DNA of 32,490 bases from Gammaproteobacteria bacterium. GTDB lineage: Bacteria; Pseudomonadota; Gammaproteobacteria; Chromatiales; Chromatiaceae. Below are positions 7,834 through 16,582 of the stretch, one piece after another (position 1 is the first letter of the stretch; every line of letters begins with the position of its first letter). The position numbers and the translations under genes are program-made. The notes beneath the pieces were generated by a model. That model saw only the letters and a program-made list of their open reading frames with translations. It did no database searches and was not told the DNA's origin. Location: contig SLIM01000228.1 in assembly GCA_007135625.1 (NCBI GenBank), forward strand, positions 1 through 32,490, written 5' to 3'.

Positions 7834-9168
7834 ATGGATCCGATTGCCCAATTTATGCAGAAAGTGATTGAAAAAAATCCTGGGGAGAGTGAGTTCCATC
7901 AGGCGGTGCAGGAGGTGGTAGAAACCTTAATGCCCTTTATCGAGGCCCATCCCAAGTATAAAAAAGCCAAGATTTTAGAACGGATGGTGGAGCCGGAGCG
8001 GGTCATTATCTTTCGGGTGCCTTGGGCCGACGATCAGGGCGAGGTGCAGATCAACCGTGGCTACCGCATTCAGATGAACAGTGCCATTGGCCCCTACAAG
8101 GGCGGGCTGCGGTTTCATCCCAGTGTCAATCTGAGCATTTTAAAGTTCTTGGCCTTTGAGCAGGTATTTAAAAATAGCCTTACCACCCTCCCTATGGGCG
8201 GCGGGAAGGGCGGCTCAGATTTTGACCCCAAGGGAAAAAGTGATAACGAGGTGATGCGTTTCTGTCAGAGCTTCATGACGGAGTTGTATCGGCATATCGG
8301 GGCAGAAACCGACGTGCCTGCCGGTGATATCGGTGTTGGGGCGCGTGAAATCGGTTTCATGTACGGCCAGTACCGACGGATTACCAACGAATTCACCGGT
8401 ATCCTCACCGGCAAGAGCCGCAACTGGGGCGGCAGCCTCATCCGCCCGGAGGCCACTGGGTATGGAGCGGTATTTTTTGCCGAAGAGATGCTTAAGGCGC
8501 GTGGAAAATCCTTGGCCGGAAGCCTCTGCACCGTCTCCGGTTCTGGCAACGTTGCCCAATATACCATTGAGAAGGTCAATGCGTTGGGAGGCAAATGCGT
8601 GACCCTCTCCGACTCCGCCGGTTTCATTCATGACCCTGACGGCATTGATGCGGAAAAGTTGGCCTACGTCATGGAACTGAAGAACGTCAAACGGGGCCGC
8701 ATCGCCGAGTATGCGGAAAAATACGATTGCAGCTACTATCCGGGCCAGCGTCCCTGGATCATTCCCTGTGATATCGCTTTTCCCAGTGCGACCCAAAATG
8801 AGATCGACGGCAACGATGCCGAAACCTTGGTCAAAAATGGCTGCTACTGCGTTTCCGAAGGGGCCAACATGCCCTCGACGGTCGAGGCGGTAAAGGTCTT
8901 TTTAAAGGCCAAAATCATGTACGGGCCAGGCAAGGCGGCTAATGCCGGCGGGGTAGCTACCAGCGGCTTGGAGATGTCCCAGAACAGCCTGAAACTCTCT
9001 TGGACCGGGGAGGAGGTGGAGGGACGGCTTAAGCAGATTATGGAAGGCATTCACACTGCCTGCTACACCTACGGCCAGGAAGGGGATTTTGTCAACTATG
9101 TGAAGGGGGCCAATATTGCGGGCTTTGTGAAGGTGGCGGATGCCATGATTGAACAGGGCCTTATCTAA
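7834..9168 (+). CDS. gdhA: NADP-type glutamate dehydrogenase
   Basis: A 444-aa hexameric-type glutamate dehydrogenase that interconverts 2-oxoglutarate plus ammonium and glutamate. The catalytic region TLPMGGGKGGSDFDPKGKS lies at residues 118-136 with the catalytic Lys at 125. DVPAGDIGVGAREIGFMYGQ and the Rossmann-type GSGNVAQYT segment (about 235) follow. Length and motifs fit the NADP-dependent assimilatory GdhA class; cofactor specificity is inferred from the family. The ATG at 7834 follows AGAGGA. It is followed after 47 bp, with a hairpin between, by the PEP/pyruvate-binding protein, and both lie between inverted copies of the ~106-bp element. Confidence 0.96.
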   Translation: MDPIAQFMQKVIEKNPGESEFHQAVQEVVETLMPFIEAHPKYKKAKILERMVEPERVIIFRVPWADDQGEVQINRGYRIQMNSAIGPYKGGLRFHPSVNLSILKFLAFEQVFKNSLTTLPMGGGKGGSDFDPKGKSDNEVMRFCQSFMTELYRHIGAETDVPAGDIGVGAREIGFMYGQYRRITNEFTGILTGKSRNWGGSLIRPEATGYGAVFFAEEMLKARGKSLAGSLCTVSGSGNVAQYTIEKVNALGGKCVTLSDSAGFIHDPDGIDAEKLAYVMELKNVKRGRIAEYAEKYDCSYYPGQRPWIIPCDIAFPSATQNEIDGNDAETLVKNGCYCVSEGANMPSTVEAVKVFLKAKIMYGPGKAANAGGVATSGLEMSQNSLKLSWTGEEVEGRLKQIMEGIHTACYTYGQEGDFVNYVKGANIAGFVKVADAMIEQGLI

Positions 9169-9180
9169 GGTCATCATTGG

Positions 9181-9201
9181 GGGGCAGAGCGGTTCTGCCC
9201 C
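9181..9201 (+). terminator. GC-rich hairpin between gdhA and the PEP/pyruvate-binding gene
   Basis: GGGGCAGA (9181-9188) pairs perfectly with TCTGCCCC (9194-9201) around GCGGT. It ends 14 nt before the ATG at 9216. It may attenuate read-through from gdhA or control translation of the next gene; there is no T-tract. Confidence 0.5.
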
Positions 9202-9215
9202 TGAGAGAGAGCGCC

Positions 9216-11912
9216 ATGTCCTATAACTACAGCCATCTTTCCACCGGTTTGAAAGGATTGGATCGAGTCATCAAGGGGCTGATTCCCGGTGATAACATTG
9301 TCTGGCAGGTGCGTGATAGTAGCGAGTATCACTATTTTGTCCGCGCCTACTCAGCCGCTGCCAAGCGTAAAAACCAGCGCCTCATCTACTTCCGTTTTGC
9401 CTCCCATCCCCCCTTACTCGATCCCGTCGCCTTTCCCCAAGCGGAAATTCATACCCCAGACCCAGAGGCAGGCTTTGAGCCTTTCATTAACCAAGTTCAT
9501 GAAACCATTAAGTGCAATGGCCACGGTGGGTACTATATTTTTGACTCCCTGAGCGAGCTCTCCAACTCCTGGTACAGTGACCGAATGTTGGGCAACTTTT
9601 TTATGCTCACCTGCCCCTATCTGTTGGACATGGAGGCCCTCGCCTACTTTGCCCTGCTGCGCGACCACCACTCCTATAATGCGCTCACGCCGGTGCATAA
9701 CACCGCCCAGGTGATTTTTGATGTCTACCAGAACCGGGATACCCTCTATATCCATCCCCTCAAGGCCCAGCAGCGCTACTCGGCCACCATGTTTATGCTC
9801 CATGCCCACCACGAAGGGGAGTTTACGCCGGTAACCAATAGTGCCTTAAACTCAGAGATCCTCTCCTTTACCCCCTTCAAAAGCCGAGACCATGCCTTTG
9901 AAGAGCGAGATCGCTGGCACCGCTATTTTGTCGAGGCTACCCGCACCGTTGGTCTGCTCAAAGAGAAACATTGCCCCCCATCGTGCGCCAAGAGCGAGGA
10001 GGAGCTGAAGCATTTGCGGCGGCTCTTGGCGATGATGGTTACGCGCAATGAACGTATTCAGGAGTTAGCCGCCCGCTATTTTGAGATCGACGACCTCTTG
10101 GATATTGGCGAGCGGATGATCGGTACCGGCCTGATTGGCGGCAAGGCCACCGGGATGCTGCTCTCTCGTGCAATTATCTGCAAGGAGGCTCCAGAGCTGC
10201 GGGATGTGCTGGAGATCCACGACTCTTTTTATGTCGGTTCTGATGTTTTTTATACCTACATGGTGATCAATGGCTGCTGGTGGATTCGCCGCCAACAGAA
10301 GGATACCGAAACTCTTTTGGGGGTTGCCGAGTATGCCCGGCGGGTGATCTTGACGGGTAAGTTTCCGGAGGATATTGTCAAAAAACTCGCCGATATGCTC
10401 GACTATTTCGGACAGTCACCGATTATTGTCCGCTCCAGCAGTCTGTTGGAGGATAACTACGGCAACGCTTTTTCCGGTAAGTATGAATCGGTCTTCTGTC
10501 CCAACCAAGGCTCCAGTGAACGCCGCCTTAACAATCTGCTGACCGCAATTAAGTTGGTCTATGCCAGCACCCTTAGCGAACAGGCCCTTCGCTATCGGGA
10601 GCAGATGGGGATCTTGGATAAGGATGAGCAGATGTCCCTGCTGATTCAGCGAGTGAGCGGTGATCTGCACGGCAACTACTTTTTTCCTGCTTTGGGTGGG
10701 GTGGGTTACTCCTATAATCCTTATGTGTGGCATGAAGCGATTGAGCCAGAAGCCGGTGTGATTCGCGTTGTTTATGGCATGGGAACCCGTGCTGTTGATC
10801 GCTCCGACGACGACTATACCCGCATTGCAGCTCTTAACGCCCCAGACAAGCGGCCCGAGAGCGGTATGGACGAAGTGCGCCGTTTTTCCCAAAAATGGGT
10901 CGATGCCATCGATCTCACCGCCAACCGTTTGTTGCCGGTGGACTTTAGCGAGATCTCCCGCTTTAGTCCCAAACAGGAGTTAACTATGGCCGCCTCGCTC
11001 GATGAGCAGAGCGGCTCCTACTACATCAGCTTCGACGGCCTGTTTAAACAGAGTTCTTTTATTGCCCATATACGAACGATCTTAGAGGTCTTGGAGCGCT
11101 CCTATCAGTATCCAGTAGATATTGAGTTTACCCTCAACTTCACTGGCGAGGAGGGCTGTAAAAGTTTAGCGGCCACTAAGGAGCAGCGGGGGGAGACGAT
11201 GCTCTCCTGTGATCTCATTAACTATCGCATTAACTTGGTGCAGTGCCGTCCCTTTGAGGTGCGAAAACAGGAACCGAGTACCTTGGTCTCGGTCACCGCC
11301 CCGGCGGATCATCAAGTTCTGCTCTCTAGCGAACAGGGAACGGTGATCGGCCGCAACCATAGCCTCCATCCACGGCGGGTGGTCTTGGTCTCGACCACTG
11401 CCTACGGCCTGCTGGGGGTGCCGGATAAGCATTTGGTGGCCCGCGCCATTGGTAAGATCATGCGGGCAACGCCTAAGGAGATCGCTACCGTCTTAATCGG
11501 GCCAGGCCGCTGGGGTACCAGCACGGTCTCTTTGGGTATTCCCGTCGCCTTTTCGGAGATTTGCCAGGCGGCTTGTATCTGTGAGGTGGTGACCATGCAC
11601 CAGGGGCTGATCCCGGATGTCTCTTTGGGAACGCATTTTTTCAATGATTTAGTGGAGTTCGATATTCTCTACCTCGCTTTTTATCCGAAACGTTCCGGCT
11701 CGCTTTTTAGTCCCGATTTTCTCAAAAATTTTCGTAATCGTTTTGCAGAGCTGGTGCCAGAGCCTGAGTATCGAGCGCTGGAGGAGATGATCACCGTGGT
11801 CGATTTTGACCCGCAGGAGATGGTACTCTCTAGCGATATTGTTACCCAGAGTTATCGCTTGTTTCGCACTCTGGACGAGGCGGGGGAGGGTGATCAGCGC
11901 GCTATAAGCTGA
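9216..11912 (+). CDS. PEP/pyruvate-binding domain protein with degenerate RecA/KaiC-like N-terminus
   Basis: An 898-aa protein from the ATG at 9216; the track start at 9177 lies before the hairpin. Residues 1 to ~230 resemble a RecA/KaiC fold (STGLKGLDRVIKGLIPGDNIVW), but the P-loop GxxGxGKT is missing. From about 305, IGTGLIGGKATGM and PIIVRSSSLLEDNYGNAFSGKYESVF mark the ATP-grasp-like domain of PEP synthase / pyruvate phosphate dikinase. The C-terminus (IGPGRWGTSTVSLGIPV, SLGTHFFNDLVE) is not the usual PEP-binding TIM barrel, and I see no phosphohistidine swivel domain. It is therefore probably not a complete PEP synthase; the real activity is unknown. Lying beside gdhA suggests a role at the pyruvate/nitrogen junction (inference). 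Confidence 0.8.
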   Translation: MSYNYSHLSTGLKGLDRVIKGLIPGDNIVWQVRDSSEYHYFVRAYSAAAKRKNQRLIYFRFASHPPLLDPVAFPQAEIHTPDPEAGFEPFINQVHETIKCNGHGGYYIFDSLSELSNSWYSDRMLGNFFMLTCPYLLDMEALAYFALLRDHHSYNALTPVHNTAQVIFDVYQNRDTLYIHPLKAQQRYSATMFMLHAHHEGEFTPVTNSALNSEILSFTPFKSRDHAFEERDRWHRYFVEATRTVGLLKEKHCPPSCAKSEEELKHLRRLLAMMVTRNERIQELAARYFEIDDLLDIGERMIGTGLIGGKATGMLLSRAIICKEAPELRDVLEIHDSFYVGSDVFYTYMVINGCWWIRRQQKDTETLLGVAEYARRVILTGKFPEDIVKKLADMLDYFGQSPIIVRSSSLLEDNYGNAFSGKYESVFCPNQGSSERRLNNLLTAIKLVYASTLSEQALRYREQMGILDKDEQMSLLIQRVSGDLHGNYFFPALGGVGYSYNPYVWHEAIEPEAGVIRVVYGMGTRAVDRSDDDYTRIAALNAPDKRPESGMDEVRRFSQKWVDAIDLTANRLLPVDFSEISRFSPKQELTMAASLDEQSGSYYISFDGLFKQSSFIAHIRTILEVLERSYQYPVDIEFTLNFTGEEGCKSLAATKEQRGETMLSCDLINYRINLVQCRPFEVRKQEPSTLVSVTAPADHQVLLSSEQGTVIGRNHSLHPRRVVLVSTTAYGLLGVPDKHLVARAIGKIMRATPKEIATVLIGPGRWGTSTVSLGIPVAFSEICQAACICEVVTMHQGLIPDVSLGTHFFNDLVEFDILYLAFYPKRSGSLFSPDFLKNFRNRFAELVPEPEYRALEEMITVVDFDPQEMVLSSDIVTQSYRLFRTLDEAGEGDQRAIS

Positions 11913-11966
11913 AGGGTGCGGCTCTCTACCATTGAAACAGATCAACAAAAAACAATTTACTATTGG

Positions 11967-12073
11967 CCTTGATCGTCGTTCCGGCCACCTTGACCGCTCA
12001 CAGCGAAAGTCCCGCCGTAAGTGGCTGAAGTCCTTGGGGGCGAAATGCCTCAACTAACACTCTCCGATCAAGG
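11967..12073 (+). repeat. palindromic-ended dispersed element, copy B
   Basis: A 107-bp inverted copy of the 7558-7662 element, again ending in CCTTGATCG and CGATCAAGG. It lies 54 bp after the stop of the PEP/pyruvate-binding gene. The central part is nearly identical to copy A; differences cluster near one end. Confidence 0.8.
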
Positions 12074-12183
12074 TGCTGGCCGCTGCGCCCGATTTCTACC
12101 TGCTCACTCCGATTTCGCTTTGATGGCGGGAGGATATTCCATGGATCTTACATTTGATTCGATGACTGGGGTTGTAAGTTGCA

Positions 12184-12215
12184 ACCGTGAGGTGCCAAGT
12201 GTAGCGCCTCACGGT
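12184..12215 (+). promoter_or_regulatory. 9-bp hairpin in the pycA leader region
   Basis: ACCGTGAGG (12184-12192) and CCTCACGGT (12207-12215) pair perfectly around a 14-nt loop, about 155 nt upstream of the pycA start. It could be a terminator or a leader structure; no known riboswitch was recognised. Confidence 0.35.
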
Positions 12216-12370
12216 AGCGGATCGATTCGCTCCGAGGTGCCGCCGTTGCGCCGCTAAGCGGATGGCCCTCTGGGTGGCTGTCACCTGCGTTCAGCTCGTG
12301 ATAGAGTTGCACTGCTGCATGGAAAGCTGTATTTTAGTCGCTAACTAGAGCTGCCCCTCCGGAGGTTTAT

Positions 12371-13789
12371 GTGTTTCGCAAGATTCTAATCGCCAACCGT
12401 GGAGAGATCGCGGTTCGGATTATTCGTGCCTGTAATGAAATGGGAATTCGCTCGGTCGCCATCTTTTCTGAGGCGGATCGTCACTCCCTGCATGTCAAAA
12501 AGGCCGATGAGTCCTACTGTGTCGGTAGTGACCCGCTGGCTGGTTACCTTAACGTCTACCAGATTGTCAACCTCGCCAAGGCGACCGGGTGCGATGCGAT
12601 CCACCCCGGCTACGGGTTCCTCTCCGAAAATCCGATGCTCGCCGAAGCTGCGGCGCGGCGCGGTATCGCCTTCATCGGTCCTAGCCCGGAGGTGATCGCC
12701 CGCATGGGCGACAAAACCGAGGCCCGCTTTGCTATGCAGAAGGCGGGGGTGCCGGTCACCCCTGGTTCTGATGGCAACGTCAAGAGCGAGGAGGATGCGC
12801 TGGTAATCGCCGAACAGCTCGGTTATCCGGTGATGCTCAAAGCCACCTCTGGCGGGGGAGGGCGCGGGATTCGTCGCTGCGACAGCGCCGCCGATCTGCG
12901 CCGCAACTACGAGCGGGTCATCTCTGAGGCGACTAAGGCGTTCGGTCGCGCCGATGTCTTTCTCGAAAAGTGCGTGGTTAATCCGCGCCACATTGAGGTG
13001 CAGATCCTCGCCGACCACCACGGCAATACCATCCATCTCTATGAGCGCGACTGCTCGATTCAGCGCCGCAACCAGAAGCTGATTGAGATCGCCCCCTCGC
13101 CTCAGCTTGACGAGGCGCAGCGCCACTACATTGGCGGACTCGCGGTTATCGCCTCAAAGGCGGTCGGCTACACCAACGCAGGAACTGTTGAGTTTCTGAT
13201 GGATAGTGAGGATCGCTTCTACTTTATGGAGATGAATACTCGGGTGCAGGTTGAGCATACCATCACCGAGACCATCACCGGGGTGGATATCGTGGTTGAG
13301 CAGATTCGCATCGCCTACGGCCTGGAGCTGCGCTTTCGGCAAGATCAGGTGAGCATTCGCGGCTACGCCATCCAGTTTCGCATTAACGCCGAAGACCCCA
13401 AGAACAACTTCCTTCCCTCCTTCGGGCGCATCTCCCGCTACTACGCCCCGGGTGGCCCGGGGGTGCGGGTCGATACCGCTATTTACACCGGTTATACGGT
13501 GCCGCCTCACTACGACTCGATGCTCGCTAAGGTGATCGTCTGGGCGTTGCACTGGGATGATGTAGTGCGGCGCGGCCAGCGGGCGTTGCAGGATATGGGG
13601 GTCTTTGGGGTGCGCACTACCATCCCCTACTACCTTGAAATCCTGCACTCCGAGGAGTTTAACAAAGCGCACTTTAATACCGGCTTTGTCGAGGCCCATC
13701 CCGAGCTGACCGGTTACTCCTGCAAGCGCCGTCGCGAAGATCTCGCCGTGGCCCTGGCAGCAGCGATCGTCGCCCATGCAGGACTCTAG
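12371..13789 (+). CDS. pycA: pyruvate carboxylase subunit A (biotin carboxylase)
   Basis: A 472-aa biotin carboxylase: ATP- and bicarbonate-dependent carboxylation of biotin. Visible are the N-terminal FRKILIANRGEIAVRI, the ATP-grasp glycine loop KATSGGGGRGIR (about 157-168), the EVQILAD segment and MNTRVQVEHT near 290. It starts with GTG at 12371 behind a strong GGAGG (5-nt spacing). Its length matches the separate subunit of two-subunit pyruvate carboxylases and AccC. The next gene is the carboxyltransferase plus biotin carrier, which makes PycA more likely than AccC of acetyl-CoA carboxylase. Confidence 0.88.
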   Translation: MFRKILIANRGEIAVRIIRACNEMGIRSVAIFSEADRHSLHVKKADESYCVGSDPLAGYLNVYQIVNLAKATGCDAIHPGYGFLSENPMLAEAAARRGIAFIGPSPEVIARMGDKTEARFAMQKAGVPVTPGSDGNVKSEEDALVIAEQLGYPVMLKATSGGGGRGIRRCDSAADLRRNYERVISEATKAFGRADVFLEKCVVNPRHIEVQILADHHGNTIHLYERDCSIQRRNQKLIEIAPSPQLDEAQRHYIGGLAVIASKAVGYTNAGTVEFLMDSEDRFYFMEMNTRVQVEHTITETITGVDIVVEQIRIAYGLELRFRQDQVSIRGYAIQFRINAEDPKNNFLPSFGRISRYYAPGGPGVRVDTAIYTGYTVPPHYDSMLAKVIVWALHWDDVVRRGQRALQDMGVFGVRTTIPYYLEILHSEEFNKAHFNTGFVEAHPELTGYSCKRRREDLAVALAAAIVAHAGL

Positions 13790-13816
13790 CGGGGCAGGCG
13801 AAACCCCATTCTGGTG

Positions 13817-13834
13817 GCGGGGCTGAACCCCCGC
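13817..13834 (+). other. small GC hairpin between pycA and pycB
   Basis: GCGGGG and CCCCGC pair across a short loop in the 82-bp gap between the two subunit genes. It may tune the subunit ratio by partial termination or mRNA processing; this is inference. Confidence 0.3.
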
Positions 13835-13871
13835 GCACTGAACCTAATTGCGTATCCAAGAGGTACTTATT

Positions 13872-15692
13872 ATGCCCAAGGTCCACATCTCCGAACTGGT
13901 ACTGCGTGACGGCCACCAATCGCTCCTTGCGACCCGTATGCGCACCGAAGACATGCTTCCCATCTGCTCCAAACTCGATGCCGTCGGCTACTGGTCGCTG
14001 GAGTGCTGGGGCGGAGCCACCTTTGATGCTTGTGTCCGCTTCCTGCGCGAAGATCCCTGGGAGCGGCTGCGCAAGCTGCGCGAGGCGCTCCCCAATACCC
14101 GTTTGCAGATGCTGCTGCGTGGCCAGAACCTGCTCGGCTACCGCCACTACTCCGACGATGTGGTACGCGCCTTCGTGGCGCGAGCGGCGGAGAACGGCAT
14201 GGATGTCTTCCGTATTTTTGATGCGCTGAACGATCTGCGCAACCTCAAGACCGCGATTGAGGCGACCAAAAAGGCGGGTAAACATGCCCAGGGGACGATC
14301 AGCTACACCACCAGTCCAGTCCACAGTATCAAGGCTTTCGTGCAGCAGGCCAAGGAGCTGGAGGCGATGGGGTGTGATTCGCTGGTGGTCAAGGATATGG
14401 CGGGACTGCTCACCCCCTACATTACCGCTGAACTCTACAAGGCTATCGCCGATACCGTCTCCCTGCCGCTCCATCTGCACACCCACGCTACCGCCGGGCT
14501 GGCCGAGATGTGCCACCTTAAGGCGATTGAGAATGGCTGTACCCATATTGACACCGTCATCTCGGCTCTCGCTGGCGGCACCAGCCACGCTCCCACTGAG
14601 AGCATGGTCGCAGCACTGCGCGGCACCGAGTACGATAGCGGTATCGACCTCGAACAGGTGCAGCAGATCGGGGTCTACTTTCATCTGGTTCGCAAAAAGT
14701 ATCATCAGTTTGAGAGTGACTTTACCGGTGTCGATACGCGGGTGCAGGTTAATCAGGTGCCGGGCGGTATGATCTCCAACCTTGCTAACCAGCTCAAGGA
14801 GCAGAGTGCGATTGATCGCATGGGCGAGGTGTTGAACGAGATTCCGGTTGTGCGCAAAGATCTCGGCTACCCGCCGCTGGTCACTCCCACCTCGCAAATT
14901 GTCGGTACCCAGGCGGTGCTCAATGTCCTCACCGGCAAGCGCTACCAGACTATCACCAATGAGGTGAAGCGCTACCTGCAAGGGGGCTACGGCAAGGCTC
15001 CAGCGACGGTCAATCCGACGCTGCAACAGCAGGCGGTCGGCAATGAGGAGCTGATTGAGTGCCGTCCCGCTGATCTGCTCCCGCCCGAGCTGGAGCGGCT
15101 ACGCGAGGAGGTCAACGGCCTCGCTCGCTCGGAGGAGGATGTTCTGACCTACGCGATGTTCCCCGATGTCGCCCGTAGCTATCTGCAGCAGCGGGCCGAT
15201 GGCACCCTTCAGCCCGAGCCGCTGGAGCCGCCGCAGCAGGTGGGAGAGGCGCAACACGTCCCGACGGAGTTTAATGTCGTACTGCATGGCGAGAGCTACC
15301 GTATTAAGGTCACCGGAGCCGGTCACCGAGGACACCCTAACCGTCAGATGTATTTTACTGTCGATGGGATCCCCGAGGAGCTGGTTCTTGAAACCCTTGA
15401 CGAGCTACCGCTTAATGGCCAGGGGGCAGCGGGGAGTAAGACGACCAGTGAGAGTGGTCGTCCCCGTCCCACTAAGCCGGGCCACGTCACCACTTCCATG
15501 CCGGGAAATATTGTCGATGTTTTGGTTGCCGAGGGGGATACGGTGGAGGCTGGCCAGCCGCTGCTGATCACCGAGGCGATGAAGATGGAGACCGAGATTC
15601 AGGCCCCGATTAGCGGCACCGTAGCCAAAATCTATGTCGCCAAAGGCGATAATGTGAATCCCAATGAAGCGCTATTAGAGATTGAGGGGTAA
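13872..15692 (+). CDS. pycB: pyruvate carboxylase subunit B / oxaloacetate decarboxylase alpha-type carboxyltransferase
   Basis: A 606-aa protein from the ATG at 13872, preceded by AAGAGG (the track start at 13848 is earlier). An N-terminal HMGL/DRE-type TIM barrel shows LRDGHQSLLATRM (residues 10-22), VVKDMAGLLTPY, and the metal-binding LHLHTHATAG. A PYC/OADA helical domain follows. The C-terminal biotinyl domain carries TEAMKMETEI near residue 570, where biotin attaches to the Lys. With PycA it would carboxylate pyruvate to oxaloacetate. No beta or gamma membrane subunits of a sodium-pumping oxaloacetate decarboxylase are present, which supports the carboxylase reading. Confidence 0.88.
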   Translation: MPKVHISELVLRDGHQSLLATRMRTEDMLPICSKLDAVGYWSLECWGGATFDACVRFLREDPWERLRKLREALPNTRLQMLLRGQNLLGYRHYSDDVVRAFVARAAENGMDVFRIFDALNDLRNLKTAIEATKKAGKHAQGTISYTTSPVHSIKAFVQQAKELEAMGCDSLVVKDMAGLLTPYITAELYKAIADTVSLPLHLHTHATAGLAEMCHLKAIENGCTHIDTVISALAGGTSHAPTESMVAALRGTEYDSGIDLEQVQQIGVYFHLVRKKYHQFESDFTGVDTRVQVNQVPGGMISNLANQLKEQSAIDRMGEVLNEIPVVRKDLGYPPLVTPTSQIVGTQAVLNVLTGKRYQTITNEVKRYLQGGYGKAPATVNPTLQQQAVGNEELIECRPADLLPPELERLREEVNGLARSEEDVLTYAMFPDVARSYLQQRADGTLQPEPLEPPQQVGEAQHVPTEFNVVLHGESYRIKVTGAGHRGHPNRQMYFTVDGIPEELVLETLDELPLNGQGAAGSKTTSESGRPRPTKPGHVTTSMPGNIVDVLVAEGDTVEAGQPLLITEAMKMETEIQAPISGTVAKIYVAKGDNVNPNEALLEIEG

Positions 15693-15797
15693 ATAGAGCA
15701 GGGGAGGGAGTGCGGGGGTAGAGGGGAGCGTTATAAGGGGTGAAAAGTAGGTTGATGATGCGCATTTTATAGGTTGTCCAGGCGTAAGGAGAGAACG

Positions 15798-16415
15798 ATG
15801 AGTGGCGAAAAGAGAGAGCACTGGGAAAAGGTCTACAGTGAGCGGCAGGCGGATGAGGTGAGCTGGTATCAGCGCCACCCCGAATTCTCTCTGGAGCTGA
15901 TTCGCGCCACTGGGATCTCCCTTGATGCGGCACTGATTGATGTCGGCGGCGGTGCGTCACGGCTGATTGATAGTCTTTTGGAGAAGGGGTATAGCGACCT
16001 GAGCGTTCTCGATATCGCCGCCGCCGCGCTCCAGCAGACCCAGCAGCGCCTCGGCCCCATCAGCCAGCGGGTCACCTGGCTGGAGGGGGATGTCACTCGC
16101 TTTCGTGCAACACGTCCCTACGCATTATGGCATGATCGCGCCGTGTTTCACTTTCTGACCGCAGCCGAAGAGCGCCAGCGCTACCTGGAGGTGCTCAAGG
16201 CCGCACTCCCCCCCGGCGGCCACCTGATCATGGCTACCTTTGCTCCAGATGGCCCGACCCACTGCAGCAACCTACCGGTCGAGCGCTACGATGCTCCCCG
16301 TATCGAGGCGACCCTCGGCAGTGACTTCACTCTCCAGGAGTGGCGCAGCGAAGCCCACACCACCCCCCGCGACACCGTACAGCACTTTCTCTACTTTCGT
16401 TTTAGGCGAGCATGA
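15798..16415 (+). CDS. class I SAM-dependent methyltransferase
   Basis: A 205-aa protein from the ATG at 15798 with AAGGAG upstream (the track starts at a TTG, 15774). It begins with EHWEKVYSERQADEVSWYQ, typical of a small methyltransferase group. It carries motif I, LIDVGGGASRLID (about 50-62), an acidic LSVLDIAAAAL motif II, and LEGDVTRF. The substrate is unknown. The gene follows pycB by 105 bp on the same strand and may be in the same transcript; no functional link is evident. Resemblance to thiopurine S-methyltransferase-type enzymes is possible but not specific. Confidence 0.85.
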   Translation: MSGEKREHWEKVYSERQADEVSWYQRHPEFSLELIRATGISLDAALIDVGGGASRLIDSLLEKGYSDLSVLDIAAAALQQTQQRLGPISQRVTWLEGDVTRFRATRPYALWHDRAVFHFLTAAEERQRYLEVLKAALPPGGHLIMATFAPDGPTHCSNLPVERYDAPRIEATLGSDFTLQEWRSEAHTTPRDTVQHFLYFRFRRA

Positions 16416-16477
16416 GCAGGCGTAATGGGCTGTGCTATAGGGCAACTATCCGGCAGGCTCTAACGGAGAGGGGGAAA

Positions 16478-16540
16478 ATGAGCGAACTTACCTTTAACCG
16501 ACTTTCAGCCGCCCTATCCTCCCCCCCCATCCTCTGCTAA
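16478..16540 (+). other. 20-codon ORF upstream of proA
   Basis: ATG at 16478 (MSELTFNRLS...) follows GGAGAGGGGG and ends at TAA 16538-16540, 42 bp before proA. The ribosome-binding site is strong for so short an ORF. It could be a leader peptide or the stub of a lost gene; it may equally be chance. Confidence 0.25.
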
Positions 16541-16582
16541 AATAGCCGTTTCTAGGCGACAACCAGACTGGCGAGGCGACCC

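Larger units (their letters stand above)
11913..12370. other. intergenic stretch upstream of pycA with element copy B and a hairpin
   Basis: It contains the second palindromic-ended element and a strong hairpin at 12184-12215. I see no credible gene; the track ORF at 12021-12257 runs out of the repeat element and lacks homology I can recognise. Confidence 0.5.

Noticed and set aside
12021-12257. 78-aa plus-strand ORF upstream of pycA
   Set aside because: Begins inside repeat copy B, has no ribosome-binding site and no recognisable family.
13674-15026. 450-aa minus-strand ORF opposite pycB
   Set aside because: Antisense shadow; the plus strand carries the carboxyltransferase with metal-binding and biotin motifs.
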